Source of the DNA: Modestobacter sp. VKM Ac-2982
GTDB lineage: Bacteria > Actinomycetota > Actinomycetes > Mycobacteriales > Geodermatophilaceae
Direction: 5' to 3'
Length of the DNA stretch: 64,000 bases
Assembly (NCBI RefSeq): GCF_026967935.1
Contig: NZ_JAPVBL010000004.1
Coordinates: 1 to 64,000, forward strand
Positions 44,177 to 55,362 of the stretch are shown piece by piece. The translations under genes were made by a program, and so were the position numbers. Under the pieces are notes generated by a model. It was not told the origin of the DNA. It did no database searches and was given only the letters and a program-made list of their open reading frames with translations. The number at the start of each line of letters is the position of its first letter. Within the stretch, counting starts at the first letter, position 1.

Positions 44177-45736
44177 ATGCGCATCGTCGCGTCCCGTCGC
44201 ACCGTCCCCGACCACGGAGCCGAGCTCGTCGAGGCCCGTTCCGACGTGACCGCGGTGACGCGGGTGCTGACCGCCCTGGACCGGGCCACGACCTGCGAGG
44301 AGGTGGCCCGGGTCGCGCTCGACACCGTCCGGGACAGCTTCGGTTGGGCGTACGGCTCCTACTGGATGGTCGCGCCGGAGGACGGCGAGCTGCACTTCAC
44401 CGTGGAGTCCGGTGACGCCGGACCCGAGTTCCGCGCGGTGACCCGGAGCGCCTCCTTCGCCGAGGGCGTCGGGCTCTCCGGGCGGGCCTGGAAGACCCGT
44501 GACCTGTTCTTCGTCGCCGACCTCGGCGAGATGACCGACTGCGTGCGCGCCCCGGTGGCCCAACGGGTCGGGGTGAAGAGCGGCGTGTGCTTCCCGATCA
44601 TCCAGCAGGGCCGGGTCGTCGGGACGATGGACTTCTTCACCATGGCGACCCTGGCTCCGTCGGCCGAGCGGCTCGACGCGCTGCGGGCGGTGGGGCTGCT
44701 GGTCTCCCAGGCCTTCGGCCGGGTGGCCGAGGCCGCCGACCAGAAGCGTGCCGCCGGCGACGTCGCAGCGATCAACGGCCTGCTCCGCGGGCTCGCCCGG
44801 GCACGCACCCAGGAGGAGACGCTGTCCATCGCGCTGGACACGATCCGGCGCGAGTTCGACTGGCACTACGGCTCCTACTGGGCGCTGGACGCCTCGACGA
44901 ACGACCTGCGGTTCGCCCAGGAGTCCGGCGACCTGGGGGCGGAGTTCCGGCGGATCACGCTGGAGTCGGGGTTCGCCAAGGGCGTCGGCGTCGCCGGCCG
45001 CACCTGGGCCGCCGGCGAGCTCGTGTTCGTCGAGGACCTCGGCCAGGTGCACGACTGCGTGCGCGCCCCGGCCGCGCGCAACGCCGGCGTCCGCTCCGGG
45101 GTGTGCCTGCCGATCACCGTCGGCGGCCGGATCGTCGGCACGATGGACTTCTTCGCCAAGCGGACGCTGATCCTCGCCGACAGCCGGCGCGACGCCCTGC
45201 GCAACACCGCCTTCCTGATCTCCCAGACCCTGGAGCGGCTGGCGGCCACCCAGCGCATCGCCGACGCCGGCCGGGAGATGGTCGCCTCGATCGACGAGGT
45301 GGAGCGCAACGTCGCCGAGGCCACCAAGGTGGCCGGGGAGGGGCAGCGCGTCGTCGGCGAGGCCACCGGGTTCGTGGCGGGGCTGGGGCGCTCCAGCGCG
45401 GAGATCGACAAGGTGGTGAAGGTGATCACCGGGATCGCCGAGCAGACCAACCTGCTGGCGCTGAACGCCACGATCGAGGCCGCGCGGGCCGGGGAGGCGG
45501 GCAAGGGGTTCGCCGTGGTCGCCGGTGAGGTGAAGGAGCTGGCCCGGGAGACCGCCCAGGCGACCGAGGACGTCAGCAGCCGGGTCGCAGCCATCCAGGG
45601 CGACGTGCAGGACGTGGTGGGCGCGCTCGCCTCGATCCGGGACATCGTGGAGCGGATCAACGAGACCCAGCACCTGATCGGGGGGGTGCTCACCGAGCAG
45701 GCGGCGGTCACCCGCAGCATCGTCGAGCTGTCCTGA
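44177..45736 (+). CDS. Soluble chemoreceptor with two GAF domains
   Basis: This 519-residue protein has no membrane segment. It has two tandem GAF domains (about 20-185 and 195-360) that are clear internal duplicates: each contains GSYW, VGxxGRxW, DLGxxxDCVRAP and RSG/KSGVC(F/L)PI. A short MCP signalling domain with [20 protein letters not shown] follows. It probably senses a cytoplasmic small molecule, redox state or gas and signals to a chemosensory kinase. ATG 44177 follows GGAGAGAG. Close repeats suggest a dimer with two equal ligand sites. Confidence 0.92.
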   Translation: MRIVASRRTVPDHGAELVEARSDVTAVTRVLTALDRATTCEEVARVALDTVRDSFGWAYGSYWMVAPEDGELHFTVESGDAGPEFRAVTRSASFAEGVGLSGRAWKTRDLFFVADLGEMTDCVRAPVAQRVGVKSGVCFPIIQQGRVVGTMDFFTMATLAPSAERLDALRAVGLLVSQAFGRVAEAADQKRAAGDVAAINGLLRGLARARTQEETLSIALDTIRREFDWHYGSYWALDASTNDLRFAQESGDLGAEFRRITLESGFAKGVGVAGRTWAAGELVFVEDLGQVHDCVRAPAARNAGVRSGVCLPITVGGRIVGTMDFFAKRTLILADSRRDALRNTAFLISQTLERLAATQRIADAGREMVASIDEVERNVAEATKVAGEGQRVVGEATGFVAGLGRSSAEIDKVVKVITGIAEQTNLLALNATIEAARAGEAGKGFAVVAGEVKELARETAQATEDVSSRVAAIQGDVQDVVGALASIRDIVERINETQHLIGGVLTEQAAVTRSIVELS

Positions 45737-45755
45737 CGCCCGGGCGATCTCCGTC

Positions 45756-45787
45756 CCGACCACCAGAATGGCCATTGTGGTGGTCGG
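45756..45787 (+). terminator. Terminator behind the GAF-chemoreceptor
   Basis: CCGACCACCA (45756-45765) pairs with TGGTGGTCGG (45778-45787) around the palindromic ATGGCCAT. It lies 20 bp beyond the stop codon. Confidence 0.75.
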
Positions 45788-45794
45788 TGCCGCC

Positions 45795-45867
45795 GTGCGG
45801 GACGGCGTGGGTGACGATGGGCCGGTCCACCGTCACCCACGCTCCTGGAGGTCTCCCGTGTCCGCAC
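45795..45867 (+). promoter_or_regulatory. Structured leader before the PhnDCE-type operon
   Basis: An inner 10-bp hairpin (CGTGGGTGAC 45806-45815 with GTCACCCACG 45832-45841) is enclosed by GTGCGG (45795-45800) and CCGCAC (45862-45867). The compound fold ends 22 bp before the GTG of the binding-protein gene, so it could hold a riboswitch-like or attenuating element. I do not recognise a known class. Confidence 0.35.
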
Positions 45868-45889
45868 CCCAGCCCCATCCGAGGACGTA

Positions 45890-46851
45890 GTGAGCAGCCG
45901 TCGCGCCGTCCGGTCGGGTGGCTTCGGAGAACACGCACTGAGCAGGCGCGGCTTCCTCGCCGGCACCGCGGCCACCGCCGCCGCGACCGTGCTCGCCGCC
46001 TGTGGCCGCACCTCCCCCGTGTCGTCGTCCGGGGGCTCGGCCGGCCCGTCGTCCGGCTCGCGGGGCTCGCTGACCATCGGCGCGATCCCCGACCAGGACC
46101 CTGAGGTCCTGCAGCGGCTGTACGGCACGCTCGCCGACTCGATGTCGGAGGCGCTGGACCTCGACGTCAGCTACCAGCCGGTCACCGACTACGGCGCCGC
46201 CGTCTCCCTCTTCCGCACCGGCGACCTCGACCTGGTCTGGTTCGGCGGGCTCACCGGCGTCCAGGCCCGGTTGCAGACCCCCGGCGCCGAACCGATCGCC
46301 CAGCGCGACATCGACGAGTCGTTCCACTCGGTCTTCATCGTCGACCCCGCCACCGGGCTCGCCCCGGCCGACGACCTCACCCCGCTGGCCGGCCTGCGCT
46401 TCACCTACGGCAGCGAGACGTCGACGTCCGGCCGGCTGATGCCCGCGTACTTCCTGTCCGAGCAGGGCGTGGACCCGCAGGGCTTCCCCGGCGGGCCCGG
46501 GTTCTCCGGCTCCCACGACGCGACGATCTCGCTGGTCTCCTCCGGCAGCTACCAGGCCGGCGTGCTCAACGAGCAGGTCTGGCGGTCCCGCGTCGAGGAC
46601 GGCACGGTCGACCCCGCCGCGGTGGTCCAGTACGCCCGCACGCCGGAGTACCACGACTACCACTGGCTGCTCGGCCCGCAGGCGGTCGAGCGGCTGGGTG
46701 CGGACCTGCCCGAACGGCTGCTCGAGTACTTCACCGGCCTGCCCGCCGGGGACGAGGTGCTGGAGCTGTTCGGCGCCGGGGCGTTCATCCCGACCGAGGC
46801 GGCGAACTACGACCAGATCGAGGCGGTCGGCCGCGACCTGGGGCTGATCAG

Positions 46852-46855
<4 letters not shown>
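45890..46855 (+). CDS. PhnD-type solute-binding Tat lipoprotein
   Basis: This 321-residue binding protein begins with a twin-arginine signal (SRRGFLAGTAATAAATVLAAC) whose lipobox cysteine ends it, so it should be exported folded and lipid-anchored. The mature part has the PhnD layout: TIGAIPDQDPEVLQ, a DLVWFGGLTGVQA motif and FTYGSETSTSGRLMP. Ligand could be phosphonate, phosphite or another oxyanion. GTG 45890 follows GAGGA. Upstream of the ATPase and fused permease it completes an ABC importer. Confidence 0.85.
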
Positions 46856-47594
<739 letters not shown>

Positions 47595-47598
<4 letters not shown>

Positions 47599-49208
47599 CG
47601 GCCGTCCTGGACCGGCCGCAGGCGCCGCCACGGCTGCAGCGGGTGCGGACCCGCTGGGCGTGGGGGCTGGGTGCGCTCGCCGTCCTCGGCTGGTCGCTGG
47701 CCGGGGCCGGGGCGTTCACCGGCGACGTCGTCAACCCGGCCGGCACCGGGCAGTTCGGCCGGTTCGCCTCCGCCGCCCTCTCCCCCGCCCTGGACGGTGC
47801 GTTCCTGCGCGTGCTGGCCGACTCGGTGCTGGTCACCGTCGCCTACGCCGCGCTCGGGGCGGCCCTGGCCGTGCTGCTGGGCGCGGTCGGCGCGGTGGCG
47901 GTCGCCCGCACCACCTGGGGACGACGCCGGCTGGGGTGGACGCTGTCCCGCGGGGCCCTCGCCGTCCCCCGGGGGCTGCACGAGGCGGTGTGGGGGCTGC
48001 TGCTGGTCAACCTGCTCGGGCTGGACCCCTGGGTGGGTGTGCTGGCGATCGGCGTCCCCTACGGCGCGGTGACCGCGAAGGTCTTCGCCGACCTGCTCGA
48101 CGAGGTGCCGCGCGGCGGCCACTCCGCACTGCTGGCCGGCGGGGTGGGGCGGGTGCCGGCCGCGCTGTACGGGCTGCTGCCCCCGGCGTCCGGCGGGCTG
48201 CTGTCGTACTCCTTCTACCGGCTGGAGTGCGCGGTGCGCTCGGCCGTGGTGCTCGGGCTGATCGGCGCCGGGGGGCTGGGCTACCAGCTGCTGCTGTCGT
48301 TCAGCTCGCTGCGCTGGGAGCAGGTGTGGTCCTGCGTGTACGCCTTGGCGCTGCTGTGCCTGCTCGCCGACGTCGGCGGCCGCGCGGTGCGCCGGCGGGT
48401 GGCCGCACCGCGCTCGTCCGGAGACCGGCTGCGCCGGGACCCGGCGCTGACCACCGCGGTGCTGGGCACGCTGGCTGCGGTCGTCTGGTCCTGGTGGTAC
48501 CTGGCGATCTCCCCGGCCACCCTGGTCGCCGACCGCACCGGCGAACAGCTCCGCTACGTGCTCGCGGCCGCCTGGCCCCCGGACGTCGACGGGTCGCTGC
48601 TCTCCGCGGTCGCGGCGGCCGCGGTCGACACGGTGCAGATGTCGGTGATCGCGATCGCCGTCGCCACCGCCGGGGCGGTGGTGCTGGCCGGGCTGGCGGC
48701 TCGTCCGGCCCGGGCGTCCGCCGGACGTCGACTGGCCGGGACCGTCGTCCGGCTCGCCCTGCTGCTGCTGCGGGCGGTGCCGCCGCCGGTGTGGGCGCTG
48801 GTGCTGCTGTTCGTGCTGCTGCCGGGGATCCTGCCCGGCGCGCTGGCGCTGGGGGTCTACACCCTCGGCGTGCTGGGGCGGCTGGCCGCGGAGGCGACCG
48901 AGGAGCTGGACCCGCGGCCCCGGGCGGCGCTGACCGCGCTGGGTGCCGGGCCGGTGGCGGGGTGGCTGTACGGGGTGCTCCCGGCGGCGACCGGGCCAGT
49001 GCTGGCGTTCGCGCTGTACCGGTGGGAGGTGGCGATCCGGGACACCGTGCTGGTCGGGCTGCTGGGGGCCGGCGGGCTCGGTGCGCTGCTGGCGTCGGCG
49101 GTGGCCGCCTTCGACTGGGGCGCCGTGACCACCGTGCTGGTGGCGCTGGTGCTGCTGACCGCCGCGGTCGACCTGGTCAGCGCCCGCGCGCGGGCCGCCC
49201 TGCGCTGA
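47595..49208 (+). CDS. PhnE-type fused (double) permease
   Basis: This 537-residue membrane protein contains two complete PhnE permease halves in one chain. The conserved cytoplasmic-loop motif appears twice, as SAVVLGLIGAGGLGYQL in the first half and as DTVLVGLLGAGGLGALL in the second, with about 12 membrane segments in total. Most bacteria encode the two permeases separately or as a homodimer. GTG 47595 overlaps the ATPase stop as GTGA. No phosphonate-degrading gene is near. Confidence 0.88.
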
Positions 49209-49228
49209 GGCCGCCGTCGGCCGAGTGT

Positions 49229-49282
49229 GCAGTCGTGGTCGCCGTCCCCGGCGTGTCCGGCCGTGTCGGCGACCACGACTGC
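49229..49282. terminator. Bidirectional terminator
   Basis: A perfect 15-bp stem (GCAGTCGTGGTCGCC 49229-49243 with its complement 49268-49282) and 24-nt loop lie between the convergent permease and rsmE genes. Confidence 0.8.
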
Positions 49283-49293
49283 TCAGTCGAGCG

Positions 49294-50052
49294 TCAGGCC
49301 CAGCGGGTGCGGACGCTCAGCGCGGCGAGGGCGGCGGCGCCGGCGGTCGACGTCCGGAGCACCTCCGCACCCAGGCGGACGGAGTGGGCGCCGGCCGCCC
49401 GGAAGGCGACCACCTCGCCGTCGGTGAGCCCGCCCTCGGGGCCGACGATGACGGCGATCGTCCCGGTCGTCGGCACCTCGACCTGCGCGAACGGCTGGCG
49501 GGCCTGCTCGTGCAGCACCAGCGCCAGGTCGACCTCGGCGAGCATCCCGCAGACCTGCCGGGTGCTCATCGGCTCGGTCACCTCGGGCACCCGCGGACGG
49601 CGGGCCTGCTTGGTCGCGGCCCGGGCGGCCGAGCGCCACTTGGCCAGGCCCTTGTCGACCCGGTCCTCCCGCCACCGGGTGACGCAGCGGGCCGCCGTCC
49701 ACGGCACGATCCGGTCGACGCCCAGCTCGGTGGCCAGGTCGACGGCGAGCGGGCCGCGGTCCCCCTTGGGCAGCGCCTGCACCAGCACGAACTCCGGCTG
49801 CGGCGCGGGGACCTCGTGCCGGGCGAGCACCTGGACGCGCAGCGCCGACCCCTCGGCCGCGAGCACGGAGCCCTCGACCAGCAGTCCCTGCCCGTCGCTC
49901 ACCCGGACCCGCTCACCGGCCCCGAGCCGCAGCACGTCGACGGCGTGCCGGCCCTCGGCGCCGTCCACGGTCAGGACGTCGCCGGGCGGCACCGCGTCGA
50001 GCAGGAAGAGCGGGGCACCGTCGGCGGAGAGCGCGTCCGGGGCCTGGCTCAT
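49294..50052 (-). CDS. rsmE: 16S rRNA m3U1498 methyltransferase
   Basis: This 252-residue SPOUT methyltransferase has an N-terminal PUA-like region ([18 protein letters not shown]) and the C-terminal knot motif [17 protein letters not shown], then [12 protein letters not shown]. It methylates U1498 of 16S rRNA. ATG 50052 overlaps the dnaJ stop as ATGA, so it belongs to the heat-shock operon hrcA-dnaJ-rsmE. Confidence 0.95.
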   Translation of the reverse strand: MSQAPDALSADGAPLFLLDAVPPGDVLTVDGAEGRHAVDVLRLGAGERVRVSDGQGLLVEGSVLAAEGSALRVQVLARHEVPAPQPEFVLVQALPKGDRGPLAVDLATELGVDRIVPWTAARCVTRWREDRVDKGLAKWRSAARAATKQARRPRVPEVTEPMSTRQVCGMLAEVDLALVLHEQARQPFAQVEVPTTGTIAVIVGPEGGLTDGEVVAFRAAGAHSVRLGAEVLRTSTAGAAALAALSVRTRWA

Positions 50053-51185
50053 CGGCCGTTGAACGCGTCGCGCACCCGGGTGAAGAGCCCACCGTGGTTC
50101 GCGCTGTTGCCGTCGGTGAGGTCCTCACCGCGCAGCCCGGCCAGCTCGCGGAGCAGCTCGGACTGGCGGCCGTCGAGCCGGGTGGGCGTCTGCACGTCCA
50201 GGTGCACGAGCAGGTTGCCCCGGCCGGTGCCGCGCAGTCGCGGGGCGCCGTGGGCGCGCAGGGTGAGCACGCTGCCGGACTGGGTGCCGGCCTTGATCGT
50301 GAGGTCCTCGATGCCGTCGAGGGTCTCCAGCTTCAGCGTGGTGCCCAGCGCCGCCGCGGTCATCGGCAGCGTGACCCGGCAGTGCAGGTCCTCGCCGTCG
50401 CGGGTGAAGACGTCGTGCGGGCGCTCGCGGACCTCGACGTAGAGGTCACCGGCCGGGCCGCCCCCGGGGCCGACCTCGCCGTAGCCGGCCAGCCGGATCC
50501 GCATGCCGTCCTCGACGCCGGCCGGGACCTTCACCGGGATGGTGCGGCGGGAGCGCACCCGGCCGTCACCGGCGCACTTCGGGCACGGGTTGGGGATGAC
50601 CTGGCCGGTGGCCTGGCAGGTGGGGCACGGGCGGCTGGCGATGACCTGACCGAGGAAGGAGCGCTGCACGCTCTGCACCTCGCCGCGGCCGTTGCAGGTG
50701 GAACAGGTCTCCGGGTGGGTGCCGGGCGCGGTGCCGGCACCGGTGCAGACGTCGCAGAGCACGGCGGTGTCGACGGTGACCTCCGTCGTCGTGCCGAACA
50801 CCGTCTCGTCCAGGTCCAGGTCGACCCGGATCAGCGCGTCCTCGCCCTCCCGGGTGCGGCCACGCGGCCCGCGTCCGCCGGCCCCGCCGAAGAAGGCGTC
50901 CATGATGTCGCCGAGGCCGCCGAAGCCGGCGGCGTTGCCGAACGGGCTGCCACCGCGGCCACCACCGGTCTCGTAGGGGTCACCGCCGAGGTCGATGATC
51001 CGACGCTTCTCCGGGTCGGTCAGCGCCTCGTAGGCCCGGCTGACCTCGCCGAACCTCTCCTTCGCGCCCGGGTCGGGGTTGACGTCGGGGTGCAGGTCGC
51101 GCGCCATCTTGCGGTAGGCGCGCTTGATCTCGGTGTCACTGGCCCCGCGGGCAAGGCCCAGCACGCCGTAGTAGTCGGTTGCCAT
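50049..51185 (-). CDS. dnaJ: Chaperone DnaJ (DnaJ2 type)
   Basis: This 378-residue co-chaperone has an N-terminal J domain with HPD in [10 protein letters not shown], a glycine-rich linker, four zinc repeats ([32 protein letters not shown]) and two C-terminal substrate domains. It activates DnaK. It is downstream of hrcA by 16 bp, as in mycobacterial dnaJ2, and therefore under CIRCE control. Confidence 0.97.
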   Translation of the reverse strand: MATDYYGVLGLARGASDTEIKRAYRKMARDLHPDVNPDPGAKERFGEVSRAYEALTDPEKRRIIDLGGDPYETGGGRGGSPFGNAAGFGGLGDIMDAFFGGAGGRGPRGRTREGEDALIRVDLDLDETVFGTTTEVTVDTAVLCDVCTGAGTAPGTHPETCSTCNGRGEVQSVQRSFLGQVIASRPCPTCQATGQVIPNPCPKCAGDGRVRSRRTIPVKVPAGVEDGMRIRLAGYGEVGPGGGPAGDLYVEVRERPHDVFTRDGEDLHCRVTLPMTAAALGTTLKLETLDGIEDLTIKAGTQSGSVLTLRAHGAPRLRGTGRGNLLVHLDVQTPTRLDGRQSELLRELAGLRGEDLTDGNSANHGGLFTRVRDAFNGR

Positions 51186-51201
51186 GAAGCGTTCTCAGTC
51201 C

Positions 51202-52224
51202 TCAGCTCTCGGCCAGCAAGTGGCCGACGTAGCGGGCCACGGCTCGTACCGCGGCGATGTTCCCTGCGTAGTCCATCCGGGTGGGGCCGACGACACCCAG
51301 GCCACCGAGCGCCTGGTCGCCGGACCCGTAGCCCACGGAGACGAACGACGCGGCGGTCAGCGCCTCGTGCTCGTTCTCCTCACCGATGCTCACGGTCACC
51401 GTGCTGGGCCCCACCTCGGCCATCAACCGCAGGACGACCACCTGTTCTTCCAGCGCCTCCAGCAACGGCCGGAAGGTGCCGGGGAAGTCCAGTGCGCTGC
51501 CCTGCGCGAGGTTCGCCGTCCCGCCGATGACCAGCCGGTCCTCAGAGGGCTCGACCAGGGTCTCCAGCATGGTGGCGCTCACCGCGGCGACGAGCGGGCG
51601 GAGGTGCGGGGCGGAGTTGTCGACCAGGTCACCGACCTTGTCGCTGGCCTCCCCGAGCTTGGCGCCGGTGAAGGCGGTGTTGAGCAGCGTGCGCAGCTCG
51701 GCGACCGTCTCGGCCTCGGTGTCGACGGGCACCTCCACCACGCGCTGCTCGACCCGGCCGGTGTCGGTGATCAGCACCATCAGCAGCCGGGACGTCGACA
51801 GCGGCACCAGCTCCAGGTGCCGGACGGCGCTGCGCGCCAGCGTGGGGTACTGGACGACGGCGACCTGGCGGGTCAGCTGGGCCAGCAGCCGGACGCTGCG
51901 GCCGAGCACGTCGTGCAGGTCGACGGCGCCGTCGAGGAACTTCTCGATCGCCTTGCGCTCGGCGGCCGACAGCGGCTTGATCGCGCTGAGCCGGTCGACG
52001 AAGAAGCGGTAGCCCTTGTCGGTGGGCACCCGGCCGGCACTGGTGTGCGGCTGGGTGATGTAGCCCTCCTCCTCCAGCACCGCCATGTCGTTGCGGATGG
52101 TGGCTGGGCTCACCCCGAGGTCGTAGCGGGCGGCCAGGGCCTTGCTCCCCACCGGGTCGTTGGTGGAGACGTAGTCCTGGACGATGGCCCGCAGCACCCG
52201 CAGGCGCCGGTCGTCGTGCGCCAC
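51202..52224 (-). CDS. hrcA: Heat-inducible repressor HrcA
   Basis: This 340-residue repressor has an N-terminal winged helix ([20 protein letters not shown], then [17 protein letters not shown]) and the HrcA GAF-like domain. It binds CIRCE and is inactivated on heat stress. The GTG at 52224 lies 8 nt behind GGGAGG; a GTG three codons earlier overlaps that site. The CIRCE element at 52282-52308 is 58 bp upstream, showing autoregulation. Confidence 0.96.
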   Translation of the reverse strand: MAHDDRRLRVLRAIVQDYVSTNDPVGSKALAARYDLGVSPATIRNDMAVLEEEGYITQPHTSAGRVPTDKGYRFFVDRLSAIKPLSAAERKAIEKFLDGAVDLHDVLGRSVRLLAQLTRQVAVVQYPTLARSAVRHLELVPLSTSRLLMVLITDTGRVEQRVVEVPVDTEAETVAELRTLLNTAFTGAKLGEASDKVGDLVDNSAPHLRPLVAAVSATMLETLVEPSEDRLVIGGTANLAQGSALDFPGTFRPLLEALEEQVVVLRLMAEVGPSTVTVSIGEENEHEALTAASFVSVGYGSGDQALGGLGVVGPTRMDYAGNIAAVRAVARYVGHLLAES

Positions 52225-52281
52225 GGCTGACACCTCCCGTACCGGATCGACGTGGTCCGCGGTGGCTGCCCGGGCAGGTGC

Positions 52282-52308
52282 CTGGCACTCGCGTGGACCG
52301 AGTGCCAG
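52282..52308. promoter_or_regulatory. CIRCE operator
   Basis: CTGGCACTC-N9-GAGTGCCAG is a perfect 9-9-9 inverted repeat and matches the CIRCE consensus TTAGCACTC-N9-GAGTGCTAA at the inner seven bases of each arm. It lies in front of hrcA-dnaJ-rsmE and is the HrcA binding site. Confidence 0.92.
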
Positions 52309-52467
52309 CATACGACCGGCCGGCCAGGGCGTCCTCCGGCTCGCGGTGCCGCACTGCCGGATGGGATCGATCCCGGCGGCGGAGCGTCGGCGACGGCCTC
52401 GGGACGCCACTAGTGTGAGCCCGGTCGACGGACCCCACCGGGGGGCCGGGGAGCGGGAGGCTCAGCC

Positions 52468-52836
52468 CTGATCTTCAAGGCGGTGCGTGATGGACGCCCC
52501 TACCCCGACCACGGCTTCTCCACCCGCGACTGGGCGATGATCCCGCCCCGGCAGATCCGGATGGACACCCTCGTCACCACCAAGCGCGAGCTGGCCCTGG
52601 ACACCCTGCTGGCCGACGACTCGACCTTCTACGGCGACCTGTTCCCGCACGCGGTGCAGTGGCAGGGCGAGACGTACCTGGAGGACGGCCTGCACCGCGC
52701 CCTGCGCGCAGCCCTGCAGCAGCGCAACGTCATCCACGTCCGGGTGCTCGACCTCGACTCGCTGATGCCGGCTCAGACCCCGGCCGAGAGCAGCTCCGCA
52801 GACGCCAGCCCGGCCGACGCCGGCCGGGCGCGCTGA
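52468..52836 (+). CDS. Conserved actinobacterial protein, CTG start
   Basis: This 122-residue protein is of a well conserved but uncharacterised actinobacterial type: RDGRPYPDHGFSTRDWAMIP, then ALDTLLADDSTFYGDLFPHA and YLEDGLHRALRAALQQR. Homologues as I recall begin with MIFKAV; here the matching codon is CTG at 52468, placed 7 nt after GGGAGG. GTG 52483 is too far from that site. No membrane segment. The C terminus is a low-complexity Ala/Ser tail. Divergent from hrcA; role unknown. Confidence 0.8.
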   Translation: MIFKAVRDGRPYPDHGFSTRDWAMIPPRQIRMDTLVTTKRELALDTLLADDSTFYGDLFPHAVQWQGETYLEDGLHRALRAALQQRNVIHVRVLDLDSLMPAQTPAESSSADASPADAGRAR

Positions 52837-52840
52837 CGGT

Positions 52841-53449
52841 TCAGAGCCAGCCCTTCTCCTCCGCGACCCGCGCCGCCTCCACCCGGGTGCGCGCCCCGGT
52901 CTTGCCGATCGCCGAGGACAGGTAGTTCCGCACCGTCCCCTCGGACAGGAACAGCCGCCCGGCGATGTCGGCGACCGTCGCCCCGTCCGCCGCCGCCCGC
53001 AGCACGTCGGCCTCGCGGCCGGACAGCGGCGTCGCGCCGATCGCCAGCGCCGCGGCGGCCAGGTCCCGGTCGATCACCCGCTCCCCCGCCATCACCGCCC
53101 GGATGCCCCGGGCCAGCTCGGCCACCGGCGAGTCCTTGACCAGGAAGCCGGCGGCGCCGACCTCCATCGCCCGGCGCAGGAACCCGGGCCGGCCGAACGT
53201 GGTGAGGACGACGGCGCGCACCTCCGGCAGCGCGGCGGCCAGCTCCCGGGCCGCCTCGATCCCGTCCTGCCCCGGCATCTCGATGTCCAGCAGCGCGACG
53301 TCCGGGCGGCAGGCGCGGGCGGCCTCGAGCACCTCGTCACCGCGGCCGACCTCGGCCACCACCTCGATGTCCTCCTCGAGGTCCAGCAACGCCCGCAGCG
53401 CACCCCGCACCAGCGCCTGGTCCTCGGCCAGCAGCACCCGGATCGTCAC
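52841..53449 (-). CDS. DesR-like response regulator
   Basis: The receiver domain of this 202-residue NarL-type regulator has DQ near residue 10, the phospho-acceptor in VALLDIEMPG and K in FLVKDS. A LuxR HTH with LSGREADVLRAAADGATVAD is C-terminal. It is coupled to the DesK-like kinase by an overlap of 4 bp. In such systems the regulator usually controls the neighbouring ABC exporter, here 54622-56261. Confidence 0.92.
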   Translation of the reverse strand: MTIRVLLAEDQALVRGALRALLDLEEDIEVVAEVGRGDEVLEAARACRPDVALLDIEMPGQDGIEAARELAAALPEVRAVVLTTFGRPGFLRRAMEVGAAGFLVKDSPVAELARGIRAVMAGERVIDRDLAAAALAIGATPLSGREADVLRAAADGATVADIAGRLFLSEGTVRNYLSSAIGKTGARTRVEAARVAEEKGWL

Positions 53450-54618
53450 GCGCTCACCGACACCGTGCTCACCGACACCGTGCTCGCCGACACCGGGAGC
53501 AGCGGCACCGTGGCCTGCAGTCGGTACCCACCGCCGTCCACCGGGCCCGCGGCGAGCTCACCGCCCAGCGCACCGACCCGCTCGCGCAGCCCGGCCAGGC
53601 CCGACCCCGGAGAGGTCCCCAGCACGGTGACCGGGTCCTCCGCGCCACGACCGTCGTCGGTCACCGTCAGCACCGCTCGCACCCCGTCCTCGGCCAGGCC
53701 GATCGTCACCGTGCCGGCCCGGCTGTGCCGCAGCACGTTGGTCGTCGCCTCGCGCACCACCCAGCCGAGCGCGGCGTCGACCGTGCCCGGCAGCGCCGGC
53801 ACCCGGTCGGGCAGCCGGACGTCGATGCCGGCCCCGGTCAGCGCGGAGCGCGCCTCGGCGAGCGCCTGGGCGCAGGTCACCTGCCGGTAGCCGCTGACCG
53901 CGTCCCGCACCTCGGCCAGCGCCCGGCGGGCCGCCGCCTCGACGTCGGCCATCTCCTGTCGGGCGCGGGCCGGGTCGGCCTCGGCCAGCCGGCGGGCGAG
54001 CTCGCTCTTGAGCGCGATCAGCGACAGCGAGTGGCCGAGCAGGTCGTGCAGGTCGCGGGCGAAGCGCAGCCGCTCCTCGGTGACGGCGTTGCGGGCCAGC
54101 TCCTCGCGGGCCTCCTGCAGCTCCCGGTTCACGGTGATCAGGTAGCTGGTGCCCCGGATCCCGAAGGCGGTGAGCAGGCAGATGGGCGACAGGAACAGCA
54201 GGCCGGGGTCCCCCGAGGCCAGGGGCACCGCCAGGCACACCAGCGCCGCGCCGATGACGGCCGGCCACACCCAGCGCCCGGGCAGCGTGGCCGCGGCGGC
54301 CGCGGCCACGTAGATCATCAGCCCGGCCCAGCCCGGCCCGAACCCGACCGCCAGCGCGACGGCCAGCACCGCGGTCGCCGCGAACTCCGGCCGCAGCGCC
54401 CGTGGCCGGCCGAGCTGGCCCATCACCCGCAGGTAGACCACGGTGAAGACGAGCAGCCCGATCGCGCCGACCCAGCGCGCCGCCGTCGGGCGGTCGGTGG
54501 TGACCAGGTCGGCGATCGGGAAGAACTGGAACAGCAGCCAGGGCACCGCCCAGATCGCCTGACCCCACCAGTTCGACCGGTCCACGAGACGGACGCTAGC
54601 GCTCGGCCGCCCGGTCAC
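53446..54618 (-). CDS. DesK-like membrane sensor histidine kinase
   Basis: This 390-residue kinase has about five membrane segments (15-165), then a HisKA_3 domain with RFARDLHDLLGHSLSLIALK and an ATPase domain with VVREATTNVLRHS and DDGRGAED. It senses envelope or membrane state, as in DesK. The GTG at 54618 lies directly behind the permease stop, suggesting coupling; GTG 54585 (VDRSNWWG) is a good alternative. The C terminus ends in a short Ser/Val repeat. Confidence 0.9.
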   Translation of the reverse strand: MTGRPSASVRLVDRSNWWGQAIWAVPWLLFQFFPIADLVTTDRPTAARWVGAIGLLVFTVVYLRVMGQLGRPRALRPEFAATAVLAVALAVGFGPGWAGLMIYVAAAAAATLPGRWVWPAVIGAALVCLAVPLASGDPGLLFLSPICLLTAFGIRGTSYLITVNRELQEAREELARNAVTEERLRFARDLHDLLGHSLSLIALKSELARRLAEADPARARQEMADVEAAARRALAEVRDAVSGYRQVTCAQALAEARSALTGAGIDVRLPDRVPALPGTVDAALGWVVREATTNVLRHSRAGTVTIGLAEDGVRAVLTVTDDGRGAEDPVTVLGTSPGSGLAGLRERVGALGGELAAGPVDGGGYRLQATVPLLPVSASTVSVSTVSVSA

Positions 54619-54621
54619 GGG

Positions 54622-55362
54622 TCAGCCCGCCACCGCGTGCAGGGGGCGCCGCCGGGCGACCACCAGTGCGGCGGCGGCGAACACGGCGCCGTAGCCGGCC
54701 AGCACGAGCACCGGCGCGCCGGTGAACGTGCCGGCCGCCACGTCCCGGCCCAGCTCGGCGAACCAGTAGGACGGCAGGGCGTGGGCCAGCGGGACCATCC
54801 CGTCCGGGAACATCTCCACCGGGAACCACAGGCCGCCCAGGGCGGCCAGCACCGTGCCGAGGATCCCGATCGCCGCACCCGCGGCCTGGGCGTCCAGCGC
54901 CAGCCCCACCGCCACACCGAGGGCCACGAAGACCACCGACCCCGCCCACAGCGACCCGACCAGCGCCACCCAGGTGCCCAGGCCGAACTCGACCCCGTTG
55001 ACGAACCGCCCGACCAGCGCGACGACGACCAGGCTGGGCAGCACCAGCAGCGCCCCGACCAGGACGTCGACGGCGAAGACCGACCCGGCGGGCACCGGGG
55101 TCACGCGCAGCTGACGCAGCCAGCCGGAGGAGCGGTCGAAGGCCATCCGGATCGTCGCGCCGAGCGCCGCACCGATCGCCCCGTAAGCCATCATCGAGAC
55201 GAGGACGGCGCCGGCCAGGTCCTGGAACTCCCCGGCTGGGGCCTGCCCGCCGATCACCTGGGTGAAGAAGATCGTGAACAACGCCGGCAGCAGCACCGTG
55301 AAGAACAGGTACTGCTTGTTGCGCCCCACCCGGCGGAGCTGGAAGAGGAACAGGTCGGTCAT
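54622..55362 (-). CDS. ABC-2 type exporter permease
   Basis: This 246-residue membrane protein has six hydrophobic segments and the ABC-2 start LFLFQLRRVGRNKQYLFFTV. With the ATPase upstream it forms an exporter of the drug or lipid type. ATG 55362 overlaps the ATPase stop as ATGA. The operon ATPase-permease-kinase-regulator suggests induction by a membrane-active compound that the system also exports. Confidence 0.92.
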   Translation of the reverse strand: MTDLFLFQLRRVGRNKQYLFFTVLLPALFTIFFTQVIGGQAPAGEFQDLAGAVLVSMMAYGAIGAALGATIRMAFDRSSGWLRQLRVTPVPAGSVFAVDVLVGALLVLPSLVVVALVGRFVNGVEFGLGTWVALVGSLWAGSVVFVALGVAVGLALDAQAAGAAIGILGTVLAALGGLWFPVEMFPDGMVPLAHALPSYWFAELGRDVAAGTFTGAPVLVLAGYGAVFAAAALVVARRRPLHAVAG

